This document shows, piece by piece, positions 12,974 through 25,051 of a stretch of DNA of 64,000 nt; within the stretch, counting starts at the first letter, position 1, and each line of letters opens with the position of its first letter. The notes beneath the pieces were generated by a model. It had not been told where the DNA came from, did no database searches, and saw only the letters and a program-made list of their open reading frames with translations. The stretch is from Ecdyonurus torrentis (lineage: Eukaryota; Arthropoda; Insecta; Ephemeroptera; Heptageniidae): contig OX439132.1 of the NCBI GenBank assembly GCA_949318235.1, positions 17,473,256-17,537,255 on the forward strand, in the 5' to 3' direction. Both the position numbers and the translations under genes were made by a program.

Positions 12974-13065
12974 TTAAGCGATTTCGATCACATCCGCTTC
13001 CATTTCGACGTACTGCGCATGTGTAGTCTGTAGAAACGGAAGCGGATGTGACCGAAATCACTTAA
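12974..13065. repeat. Second adjacent palindrome, 28-bp arms
   Basis: Immediately after the previous foldback, 12974-13001 is the reverse complement of 13038-13065 at about 26 of 28 positions (core CACATCCGCTTCC). The two palindromes are one base apart and share the same high GC, so they may be parts of one compound element. Confidence 0.7.
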
Positions 13066-14411
13066 CGTCGGCCTCTCTGTTCGGACAGATCTTTATAGCA
13101 ATACAAGTGATAGTCATTTTTTAAATTACTTACAAAATGTAATAAAATATTGTTGAAATGTTGCTGCTAAAAGTTTCCTAGAATATAACGAAAATTTGAT
13201 AGATTTTGAAAATATTACAGCCAATAAATTTTATTGTTATATATTAGCCTGTTTCCACACAATGCAGTAAACTTGATTTTGGAGATTTTTTTTTTATTGT
13301 TATTTAATAGAAAGAACTAGATTTAGGTTTTATCGGCTGATTAATTTAAAAAAATGTTTCAAATTTTGTATATTTTAATATCATTTTAAATTAATAATGA
13401 TTGTATGCAATAAAATTTATTGAACACCGCAAATATTGATCCGAATACAGAACTTGGAAAAAAAACACAGATCTTTATGAAAATAACATAATATTTACAT
13501 GGCTACTCAAGTCTTAATTAAAGTCTATTATACTATAGCATATTTATCGTGTATTACAAAATATTTATCAACAATAAAAAGTATAACCATCCTCTTAACA
13601 AAGTTTAATTTAATATTTTCTAATTTTTACATAATTCGTATAGTTTCATCGTTAATTACTGCAAGAAACTTTTTAGTTTAATAATAAAACCTTATCTATG
13701 TATATATTTAACGATTTTAAACTTAAATTAAAATATAATAGGATATTATTTAATACAAAACTTTATTATATGTATTTTTAAATACTTTGAAAATCTCTGT
13801 ATCAAAATAATTTTATAACTCAAGTACGTAATAAGTGAAATTCCTCTTTAACCCCTTTCTCAGTAAAATAATAAGCAATATATATAGTTGTAATTTGCCT
13901 AAGACCTCAAGAGCGGTTGCTACTCTCACGTGCGGTCAGTTTAAACTCCAATAACCAGGTATTTTGTAAGACGTCATTATACAAAAGGAGACTCACATAA
14001 AAGATTTTAAATATAACTTTATTTTTAGCATATTTTCCAAGTTGCGTAATTTAGCAAATACTTAACATAAGTGGTCGTTCAAGATAAAAATATACGGGGA
14101 AAAAAATCATGAAATATTCAGAAACTAACTTGAGACTTTGACATAATCTGCATACTTTTTCATAAGAAGATTTAATTTTTTTTTAAAAATGAGAGGAAAA
14201 AAAAAAGAAAAAGAAATTTAGTAATATATGCCTGCAATATCAGTTTCTTTGTATTGTCTGCGTATTTTTGAATGCAAAATCCTTTTACTCCATACTCAAC
14301 ATAAAATATATTTTTCTTTAAAATTATTTTATTTATAGATATAGTTTAATGATATACATTTTAAAATTAAGTGGCTTCCTATACTTTAATTGTATTGAAA
14401 CTCCCACTCAC
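13066..14411. other. AT-rich non-coding stretch
   Basis: No gene, tandem repeat or transposon end was recognised here. A small GC-richer patch at about 13905-13975 has no identity I can assign. Confidence 0.55.
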
Positions 14412-15243
14412 ATATGGCCTGCATTTTTTCAAAACGCACAAAATAACACCCCCCTATGGAATTTCATGAAATTAATATATTTTGTAGGGGGGCCCCTAAA
14501 TATGATAAATTTCGAGTTTTAGGTTGATCCAATCAAAACTCTAATTTTAGGGCGCGAAATTCAAAATAGAAAAGCTTCATAGGACTAATTTAATAAAAAA
14601 TAAATATTATAATTTAAATAATCAGTTTATATTTTTTTCATATACTACAATATCCAATGTATCCACTGGCATCAAAAATATCGATTATACTCCAATCGAT
14701 TGTACAGGAAAAATCGATTGATATGACCCAAAATCGCAACTTTTGGCTATAGAAATATAGCTTTTTCTCCTGAACCACTTCGAATTTTGAAATGAAACAA
14801 ATTTCAGAAATACATGACAATATACCTATCTCAAAAAAATTAACAAACATTTTTTGTCTGCGTTAACAGAATTACGCGGGAGCTTCAAAGTTAGCCATTT
14901 TTGAAAAATGTTTGAATTTTGCGCTTTTCAAATGCGTTTTTTTCAAAAAGTGGTATTTTAATTTTTCTTATTTTTTGATATATATTACTCCAAACTTTGT
15001 CCTTTACATTTATATAGGTTTCAGCTTGTCATATATAAAAATAAATTTTTTACGATTTTTTTAAAAAATCATTTTTTTCAAAGAGTGATTTTGTGTATAT
15101 TTCAGTTATATGATTTTTTGGTGCATGAAATTATGTTTTTATGTTTACTGAATATTATAAAATATAAAAGGATTCATCCTAGTCACCACCCACCCACCCA
15201 CTGACCACGCCTCCTCTTTTTTTTTCTTTTTTTTTTTTTTTTT
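14412..15243 (+). repeat. Left arm of the long foldback
   Basis: 832-bp arm pairing with 15571-16402. It runs from a GGCCTGCA outer end to a T homopolymer (15217-15243) that mirrors the A homopolymer starting the other arm. Confidence 0.9.
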
Positions 15244-15570
15244 GTTATAGTGAACGACATTATTTTTTTTTTGATTATTTGAAAAAAATTTAACTAATCC
15301 TTGTCCAACGAAAACCACGGGGAGATTTCAAGCTAAATCCCGTCAGGTAGGAATAGGTTAAAAGGAAAATAAGGTAATGGTCGGAGACAGAAATTTGTAA
15401 TTTGTAATTATAATATACAAAATAAAATATATAAAATTAATGTAAATATAGGAATACCTTCATACACAAATACTTTTCTAATATTATTTACATATAATAA
15501 TGCTGTTAGTATATTTATCTTCACACAAATCACTAAAATTTCATTTGTATGTTACATTTTCACAAACTTC

Positions 15571-15601
<31 letters not shown>

Positions 15602-16402
15602 AGGCGTGGTCAGTGGGTGGGTGGGTGGTGACTAGGATGAATCCTTTTATATTTTATAATATTCAGTAAACATAAAAACATAATTTCATGCACCAAAAAA
15701 TCATATAACTGAAATATACACAAAATCACTCTTTGAAAAAAATTATTTTTTAAAAAAACCGTAAAAAATTTATTTTTATATATGACAAGCTGAAACCTAT
15801 ATCAATGTAAAGGACAAAGTTTGGAGTAATATATATCACAAAATAAGAAAAATTAAAATACCACTTTTTGAAAAAAACGCATTTGAAAAGCGCAAAATTC
15901 AAACATTTTTCAAAAATGGCTAACTTTGAAGCTCCCGCGTAATTCTGTTAATGCAGACAAAAAATGTTTGTTAATTTTTTTGAGATAGGTATATTGTCAT
16001 GTATTTCTGAAATTTGTTTCATTTCAAAATTCGAAGTGGTTCAGGAGAAAAAGCTATATTTCTATAGCCAAAAGTTGCGATTTTGGGTCATATCAATCGA
16101 TTTTTCCTGTACAATCGATTGGAGTATAATCGATATTTTTGATGCCAGTGGATACATTGGATATTGTAGTATATGAAAAAAATATAAACTGATTATTTAA
16201 ATTATAATATTTATTTTTTATTAAATTAGTCCTATGAAGCTTTTCTATTTTGAATTTCGCGCCCTAAAATTAGAGTTTTGATTGGATCAACCTAAAACTC
16301 GAAATTTATCATATTTAGGGGCCCCCCTACAAAATATATTAATTTCATGAAATTCCATAGGGGGGTGTTATTTTGTGCGTTTTGAAAAAATGCAGGCCAT
16401 AT
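15571..16402 (-). repeat. Right arm of the long foldback
   Basis: Inverted copy of 14412-15243. Visible differences include a GCGTTAACAG/GCATTAACAG site and an ATATAGG/TGATATAGG site when compared on the same strand. Confidence 0.9.
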
Positions 16403-17436
16403 ATACAAAAAGTAACACAATAGACAGCTTACGATTTTACTTTATAAAAATAAGAAAATGTAATGCCTTCTCCAGACTTCTTTGTACCATATTTAACAAT
16501 TTTCGTTTTACCATGTTCTGATTTTTTTTTTAATGACTCAAAGCCATTATCTATTGTTATTTCATATTTCTGGCATAAATTACAAGATTCTTAAAATAGT
16601 TACAATAAAAATATTAAGAAATCTTTTATTTATAGGAATTTAAATTATTGTAAAATATGACGCAACAAAATATATAGAGAAGGGAGATCAAGTTGAAAGT
16701 TTCCCTCATATCAAAAGAAGTTTATAATACATGTTGAATCTTTGTATATTAAAGCTTATAACTTTGTTGATGAAGTATAGAGAAAGGGAGAGAAAGAGAG
16801 ATTGGCATGCAACAAGATCAATGACAAAATAATCCTATAGAGTGACCACAATACTTATTAACCCTATACATAGGAAAGTTATAATACTGCGCGTTATTAC
16901 ATATCATGTGAAATATACATATAATTAGTCAGAGTAATATATAGAGTCATCTTTGTCTTTTACGTCTTATATAATTTACTATCAAATATTATAGAAATAC
17001 CTACCTGTTTGACATGAAAATAGGGGAGACAACATTTCAATATAGAAGATAACGTATACAATATTTTTATTAGAACTGTGAAAAGAAATTAATATTTTAT
17101 TATTAAATTAATTAATCGTCTGTACTCAAAAACCCAAGAACAAGGTTTAGGCCTGACTATATGACTGAAGGCCTACTCTGACAATTAACCCACAAAATAG
17201 TACGTACAAAAAAAATACTAAACACGGTATTATTATTATTTTATTTAATTTCGTAATAGTGTTCTTATAATCTAGCATAAGGCAGCTTATTAATATTTTA
17301 CTTTTATGATTTTTTTTTTACTGTACACATAGAAAATTATCAAACATAGCTTTTATTTTTATCTGCAGAAGAGAACTTAAAAGTAAATCCAGATCAAATA
17401 GAACTTTTAAAAGGAATGAGAAAGAGAGAGAGACAA
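16403..17436. other. AT-rich non-coding stretch
   Basis: No gene-like or transposon-like signal. A short GA-rich patch near 16780-16800 and another at 17416-17433 lead into the GTGA array. Confidence 0.55.
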
Positions 17437-18096
17437 GTGAGTGAGTGAGTGAGTGAGTGAGTGAGTGAGTGAGTGAGTGAGTGAGTGAGTGAGTGAGTGA
17501 GTGAGTGAGTGAGTGAGTGAGTGAGTGAGTGAGTGAGTGAGTGAGTGAGTGAGTGAGTGAGTGAGTGAGTGAGTGAGTGAGTGAGTGAGTGAGTGAGTGA
17601 GTGAGTGAGTGAGTGAGTGAGTGAGTGAGTGAGTGAGTGAGTGAGTGAGTGAGTGAGTGAGTGAGTGAGTGAGTGAGTGAGTGAGTGAGTGAGTGAGTGA
17701 GTGAGTGAGTGAGTGAGTGAGTGAGTGAGTGAGTGAGTGAGTGAGTGAGTGAGTGAGTGAGTGAGTGAGTGAGTGAGTGAGTGAGTGAGTGAGTGAGTGA
17801 GTGAGTGAGTGAGTGAGTGAGTGAGTGAGTGAGTGAGTGAGTGAGTGAGTGAGTGAGTGAGTGAGTGAGTGAGTGAGTGAGTGAGTGAGTGAGTGAGTGA
17901 GTGAGTGAGTGAGTGAGTGAGTGAGTGAGTGAGTGAGTGAGTGAGTGAGTGAGTGAGTGAGTGAGTGAGTGAGTGAGTGAGTGAGTGAGTGAGTGAGTGA
18001 GTGAGTGAGTGAGTGAGTGAGTGAGTGAGTGAGTGAGTGAGTGAGTGAGTGAGTGAGTGAGTGAGTGAGTGAGTGAGTGAGTGAGTGAGTGAGTGA

Positions 18097-18100
<4 letters not shown>
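17437..18100 (+). repeat. (GTGA)166 tetranucleotide array
   Basis: 664 bp of uninterrupted GTGA, 166 copies with no visible error. Every plus-strand frame contains TGA stops, while every minus-strand frame is open and reads Thr-His-Ser-Leu, producing a spurious 335-codon frame. It is followed without a gap by a TA tract, making a compound microsatellite of 734 bp. The purity suggests recent expansion or an assembly-extended array. Confidence 0.98.

Positions 18101-18170
<70 letters not shown>
18101..18170. repeat. (TA)35 tract
   Basis: Thirty-five TA units directly abutting the GTGA array. Confidence 0.98.
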
Positions 18171-18176
<6 letters not shown>

Positions 18177-19213
18177 TAAGAAACAAAGAAAATAAGAAAC
18201 AAAGAAAACCACACATATAAATACTTCGAAACATAACTATCTCTGAAATTCTCTCTCACATATGCACAATGAATAGAACGAAATAAATCTACTTTCCTGG
18301 CAAACAATATCATCATAAATATCATATAAATAAATATATATAGTCTTCTCTCTTGCTAACATATTGTATTGTCTCATACATGGTCTCACTATGGAGACCG
18401 ATACACATTTTGTCTCATCGTGCAGACAATACACCAGATTTTAACCCTTTTCCTTTCAATGCTTCAATTCTCTAGCACCTTATCATCGCTATAACATACG
18501 GTACCAGCTATACTGCTTTTCAAAATGTATTATATTAATTAATATATAAAATATTTCATGTGAATGTGATGTAAGGATTAAAAATAATTGGTGCTATAAA
18601 TGCATATAAATTAAATTCGTTTCAAATTGAATTGTAGCAAAATAAATTTGCAATCATTTATAGTTGTATATTATTAAAGTTTTGTAAACATTTTAAAATT
18701 ACATAACTTTGTAATCAATTGTATTGAAGTTTTTGTTTAATTTTTTTTTAAATTTCGATAATGCAATACGAAGATGACCAAGTGTCCTCACAAGAAAGTG
18801 TCGTATAATGTCCAATAAACAATTATTTTATTATCAATGAATCTATAGAATCTTATGACATTTGTTTGAAATTATTTTAAGACTAATTAAAACACCAAAG
18901 AAAACTTTGTAAAAAAAAAAAAAAAAGTCTGTGGTATGAAATGATAAATAATGTTTATTATGTATTAGACCAATTTAATATAAGTAATTTTTGTCTTGGT
19001 TTTATTTTGTTAAAACATACTCTATATGTATCGAGTTAAAATGTAATTATAACCTTTTTTTCTTTTGACGCTAATGCGACCTTGTTTTTCAGCACGCAAG
19101 TAATCAATTAATCCTTTACTTGTGTAAAGATACGATACATTAACAAATTGAATAGAAAATCCCACTCATATATATATATATATATATTCGACCTTTTTTT
19201 TAAGGATAGAAAG

Positions 19214-19257
<44 letters not shown>

Positions 19258-19478
19258 GTACTTTTAAAATTAACAGTCTATAATACATATAAAAGTTATA
19301 AAGTGTAAAAATGAATAATGTGAAGTATATTGTTTACTATTTATCTTAAATCTCTTCTGTAATACGTTCGATAAGAAATTAACAAGCCTTTATGTAAGCG
19401 AGTATAATAAAATAAATTGTAAGATTAATATTCACTTTTTAAAAAATATATATTAACGCCTTTTTATTATTATTATTA

Positions 19479-19513
<35 letters not shown>

Positions 19514-19865
19514 AAAAAAGCTTTATGTATTATTACAACAAATATCTTTTATGACTAGTAATTTATTTTATTTTGTGATTTGGATCTATAATAATTAAAA
19601 AATCATTAACTTTGAAGAAGTAAACACATTTTTAAAAAAATATATATTTAAAAAAAGTGGATTGAAAAAGATAATAATAAATCAAAATTTATTTACATTC
19701 CTTTTTTTTTAAACAATTTTTGTGAAAGGTTTTATCGTATAACATATAAAAAAAAGTGGAAAATAATATTTTTATAGATTATAATTTAAAATAGATCAGA
19801 AATGATAGTTATTTTTCTATATAATAATAATAAAAACTGTATAGTATACTATATAAAAAATAATA

Positions 19866-19942
<77 letters not shown>

Positions 19943-20125
19943 TTCTTCTCTCTATAATATTTAATAATCAATTACTATGGTTACGCAGAAAAAATATAAT
20001 GGGTATGAGATTGAATAAGGAAGAGGTCATAGTTTGGTCCAGCTTTTCAGCATCTTCTTTTCATCTCTCGTGACATTAGAACACGTGAAGATGGATGCTC
20101 CGCGTGCGGTGGCAAAGCTCTAATT

Positions 20126-20130
<5 letters not shown>
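18171..20130. other. AT-rich stretch with TA and T tracts
   Basis: Contains TA runs at 19168-19188, 19217-19253 and 19870-19939 (one break near 19904) and a 30-base T run at 19483-19512. A small hairpin GGTCTC...GAGACC lies near 18380-18400. No gene was recognised. Confidence 0.6.

Positions 20131-20202
<72 letters not shown>
20131..20202 (+). repeat. (GA)36 microsatellite
   Basis: Uninterrupted GA tract of 36 units. Confidence 0.97.
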
Positions 20203-20205
<3 letters not shown>

Positions 20206-20473
20206 TAATAATGTATGTTTTTCTGTATAAAAGTACAAAAAAAGGCGATCAAGTAAAAAAAATGCATGATGGTCTATATAACAAAGAATAAATATATATA
20301 TAAAACAAAGAAGCTATAGTGACTCGTGACTCTCGCGTGAATGTCACGCTAGTGCATGTTTTATGTCGTGAGTAACACGCCTTTTCAATGTGCACGAATA
20401 ATATTTTTAATTTTATTATTGTCATTCTTCTTATTATTATTATGTATCTTAATATATCTTTATAAACATCGAA

Positions 20474-20541
20474 TTTTTTTTCTTTTCTTTTCTTTTCTTT
20501 TCTTTTCTTTTCTTTTCTTTGATTTTTTTTTTTTTTTTTTT
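20474..20541. repeat. (TTTTC)n pentanucleotide run plus poly-T
   Basis: About eight TTTTC units followed by GA and a 19-base T run. It lies in an otherwise AT-rich, non-coding context. Confidence 0.9.
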
Positions 20542-20657
20542 GAAAATTGTTTATTTTTATTTTGGAGCCAATCCAGTCTCTAAAAGGAGTTATTTATTTA
20601 TTTATTTTTTTCTTCTTATTATTATTATTTAATTCTGCTGAATGAATTATTGATTTT

Positions 20658-20859
20658 AGACAAAAATGAACAGGAATAACTTTTAGTATAACTTTTTGAG
20701 TTCTAACGCTAACGCACTATAGTCTTACATTTTGAGCATTCTGGAATCCAAAAGTTTGATTATTTTTTTCATTTTCGGAACACTCAAAATGTAAAACTAT
20801 TGCGCGCTAGAAATAAAACAAAGTTATGATAATTACCTTCTCTTAGTCCATTTTTGCCT
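20658..20859. repeat. Diverged inverted repeat (~90-bp arms)
   Basis: Arms at about 20658-20748 and 20773-20859 are imperfectly complementary; shared blocks include CAAAAATG, ATAACTTT and TTACATTTTGAG. The centre is an AT-rich loop of about 25 bp. It looks like an old MITE or foldback. No coding capacity. Confidence 0.6.
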
Positions 20860-23100
20860 TAAAAAAAATGGATCAGCCCCTAGCTATACGTTTTAACAAA
20901 TTAAAATTTTTGCATTATATTTTTTGTCAATTTAGGTTATATGTTGTACACCATAAGTGTTTATTGAATAAAATAAATGAATTATATTTTTTACTTTTGT
21001 ATCTTTGCTGTCTAAACTGTACACTGACAATAGAATCAATAAATATAATAATAAATCGAAACATTTGTAAATGTATACAAGATGATATTTGCTATTAAAT
21101 TATAACATTGAATAATAAGGGAAACCATTTCAATACAATTTCTTAAAACTTGGCATTATACAGTATAATGATATATTATACTGTATTATGATCTATTTAT
21201 AGAGCACAGAATGCAGCCCTACAAAATCGTAATATTTAATTAACATTATGTAGGAAGTTAAAATTATATAGTATTATATTTCAATTAGTTTTCCTTTATG
21301 ACATTTCAGTTCTTATAAAAATAATCTTTCATATTTTCTACTGTATCAACAAAAGAAATAAAAAGTACAATATAAAATGTAGTTTAAGTTACTATTTCTC
21401 AAGTTGTTTTTTGTGATGAAGTTTGTACATTATACTAAACTCGCGATGCTTTTGTAATTATTTTCTGTAGATACTTTTTGTTACATATTTGCGATGATGA
21501 TATTTCAGAATATATTCATATTTAAATAATTTCACTGCTACGTATCTCTTTAAAAAGTATGTTCATTTTTATCGTATATATGATAAATTCTTAAATTGGA
21601 AAAAGAAATTACTGCAAGAAGAAGCTTATTTTTTTTTTATGTTAATTGTTTCAGGACTCTTTTAATTATTGTGGTTTGAAAATTCATACATTTTATATAC
21701 TTGTTGTAAAATTCAAGTTGAAGATTGAACGATTGAAGGAAAGAGAAAAATAAAGAAATTTGGATAAATAAATAAATAAAGTATTTCTATAACAATAGTA
21801 AAAATATTTACTTTTCTGGACGTGAAATATCAAATTTAAGAAGAATTTTGTGGTCAAAAGTTTGTTATTATTTGTTTCACGAAGTTGCTGTAAGTGTACA
21901 GCACTTGTTGGGTTTCTTGTTCTTTCCATGGATAATATATTCAAACCGAAGTGATTTCCAATATCCTTCTTATCAATTATATTTGAACCAGGATTTAAAG
22001 TAGGTGTATTCACAATGTGACAAAATTTTATTATTTTGTTGCTTAATGGTGCAGTAAAAAGAGCCATGCAATATACTGATATTAATGCGACATTTTATAT
22101 AATAAATATCATTACCATAAAAATGAATTAAAATTATCGTAAAATGTAAACTATTTTAGTATTCAATTGGAAAAATATTTTTAAAAATAAAAGAAGCAAA
22201 TAAAAGAAGATTACTTATTTTTTCTTCTTCTTCTTTAAGATTTGCTATTGAACATAGTTGTTATGCAATATATAGCATGTTGCAAAGATTAAATGGTGCT
22301 AAAAATGAGTTATTTATTATTACTACGCTTTTTTATTTGTATTATGTGGGAGACGCTAAGTAGAAAATGTTCTGTGTTATATTTAGTGGGAAACAACACT
22401 TTTACTTGTAAGTTAACACCTATAGTGCCTGACAAACCATTTAATTGAGAATGTTGTTTTATTATCATTAAATAGATCAAATCTAGATAGTTTATTATCT
22501 AACAAAACTTTATGATTCAATAATCACACATTACAACAATGAATTCACATAACAATTAACCATCATTTACTTATATTTTAATTATTGTTAGAAGTAAGTT
22601 AGAAAGTTGCATACAAAACAGAGCGATCATTTAGAAATCAATAAAAAAATAATAATATTATAGTATACTTTTTTTTTTAACTTAAATGAAGCGATGAAAA
22701 AAAAAAAAAAAAAAAAAAAAAACTATGTAAAAGACGGAAAACCCCATTCAAGTTAAATAATTCTTATGACTGGATATACAGGCCAATGTGGCACTGTTTT
22801 TCTATTCATTTCTTTTACATAGCAACGTCATCTTGGCATATACATTATATTATACAGTATATATATTAAAAAGTTAATGTGAAATATCGTGCGTCAATAA
22901 TTGACATTATTTCAATATTTATTATGTGTAACATGCAGTATCATGAATTATGATTAAAAAATGGTATATAGATTTTTGAAGTTTTTGTAATGGAACAATA
23001 TTAATTTTAATAATTATACTATCAAAAAGATATCATTAATTTTATTAAATTTTTTTAAATAAATAAACGATAAAATGAATGTTTACTATTTAGTAGAGAC
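20860..23100. other. AT-rich non-coding stretch
   Basis: Contains a 26-base A run at 22697-22722. A minus-strand frame ending at 21693 has a compositionally less extreme N-terminal half but no recognised domain, so it is not called as a gene. Confidence 0.5.
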
Positions 23101-23237
23101 AGTGGTAAAAATATCGAGTTTTTATTGTAACAGCGATAGTAAACTAGCTCTCTAATTGGCTAGTTGGTTGCCACTAGCCAATCATAGAGCTAATTTACTA
23201 TCGCTGTCACAAATAAAAACGCGATATTTTTACCACT
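23101..23237. mobile_element. MITE-like palindrome, ~64-bp arms, 8-bp loop
   Basis: Left arm 23101-23164 and right arm 23173-23237 are complementary over most of their length around the loop TGGTTGCC. Conserved pieces are AGTGGTAAAAATATCG at the ends and GCGATAGT and TAATTGGCTAGT inside. The compact near-perfect hairpin with no coding sequence is characteristic of a small non-autonomous DNA element. No clear target duplication. Confidence 0.75.
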
Positions 23238-24089
<852 letters not shown>

Positions 24090-24794
24090 TCACACACACT
24101 GAATTCGCCCTCAAAAACTTCAGCTTATAAAACCACATATACCGTATTCAATATATTTATTCCGCGTATAAATAAAATATCTTTAACGGAAAAACAACAT
24201 TATATTCTCTAATTTAGTTATATATAGTCATTTTTATCGAATAATAAAATGTATCGTTACTAAATTAATTTGTCCTGGTCAATGTGGTTATTATTATTTT
24301 AAATTTAGTAACTCAGATTTTTTTTTTAACATAATATAAAATCTTAAAATATTGTTTTAAACTCCATCAATTTGTATATACAGTATACACCATATAGCTT
24401 TCTCCCCTTATTTATATATGTGATGATATAAAGTTTATATATACGGAAAAATTATCATTTCAATAAAAAAATCAATATTGATAGCATTTTTATATAAAAA
24501 AGGAAGTAATACGTTTTCTTCATCGTTAGAAACGTTTATATATTTTATAGTATGTGAATAATGATGTATTCATAAATAGTGTCGGAGAAAAGAATATATT
24601 ATATATAGTAAATAAATACAGTAATTGCAATAATTATAATTATATAGTAAATAGATGTTATATTTGAATATAAAATAAATAATAGATGTCATGAATTGAA
24701 ATATGAATTATTATTTTATATTATAGAAGTTGAGTGATCTAGAAAAATGCAATGTTACGCCTACTTCTCACGTTTATTTTTGCTTATATTGAGT

Positions 24795-24795
<1 letters not shown>
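24090..24795. other. AT-rich non-coding stretch
   Basis: No gene or repeat family recognised. Confidence 0.5.
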
Positions 24796-24856
<61 letters not shown>

Positions 24857-24967
24857 ATGCTACAGTTTTCAAGAGAGAACAGGTTACTCGTGACTATAGA
24901 ATCAATTATCTCATACCTACTCATTATACATATATACACTGTTCTGTTCACTACCACCATAGAACTT

Positions 24968-25048
<81 letters not shown>

Positions 25049-25051
25049 AGG
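24796..25051 (+). repeat. Two (GA)n microsatellites
   Basis: GA tracts at 24796-24852 and about 24969-25051, the second ending in GGGA units. The same 143-codon frame stays open across both because GA runs have no stops; it is not evidence of a gene. Confidence 0.95.

Larger units (their letters stand above)
14412..16402. mobile_element. Long foldback element with 832-bp inverted arms
   Basis: The left arm (14412-15243) and right arm (15571-16402) are the same length and nearly identical in inverted orientation; only scattered single-base differences are seen. The spacer of 327 bp (15244-15570) is unrelated AT-rich DNA. Each arm ends outward in GGCCTGCATTTTTTC with ATAT next to it on both sides, which could be a 4-bp target duplication or the palindromic end of the repeat. 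The inner ends carry a CACCCACCCACCCACTGACC block and a T or A homopolymer. The 70-codon frame appearing identically in both arms is a by-product of the duplication, with no domain. Reading: a non-autonomous foldback DNA transposon or a recent palindromic duplication. Transcription through it would give a long hairpin RNA. Confidence 0.85.

Noticed and set aside
14638..16176. Identical 70-codon frames on opposite strands at 14638-14850 and 15964-16176
   Set aside because: They look like a duplicated gene but merely reflect the inverted arms of the foldback; no domain and no start context.
17318..18325. 335-codon minus-strand open frame with Thr-His-Ser-Leu repeats
   Set aside because: It is entirely the translation of the GTGA and TA microsatellites; all three minus frames are equally open.
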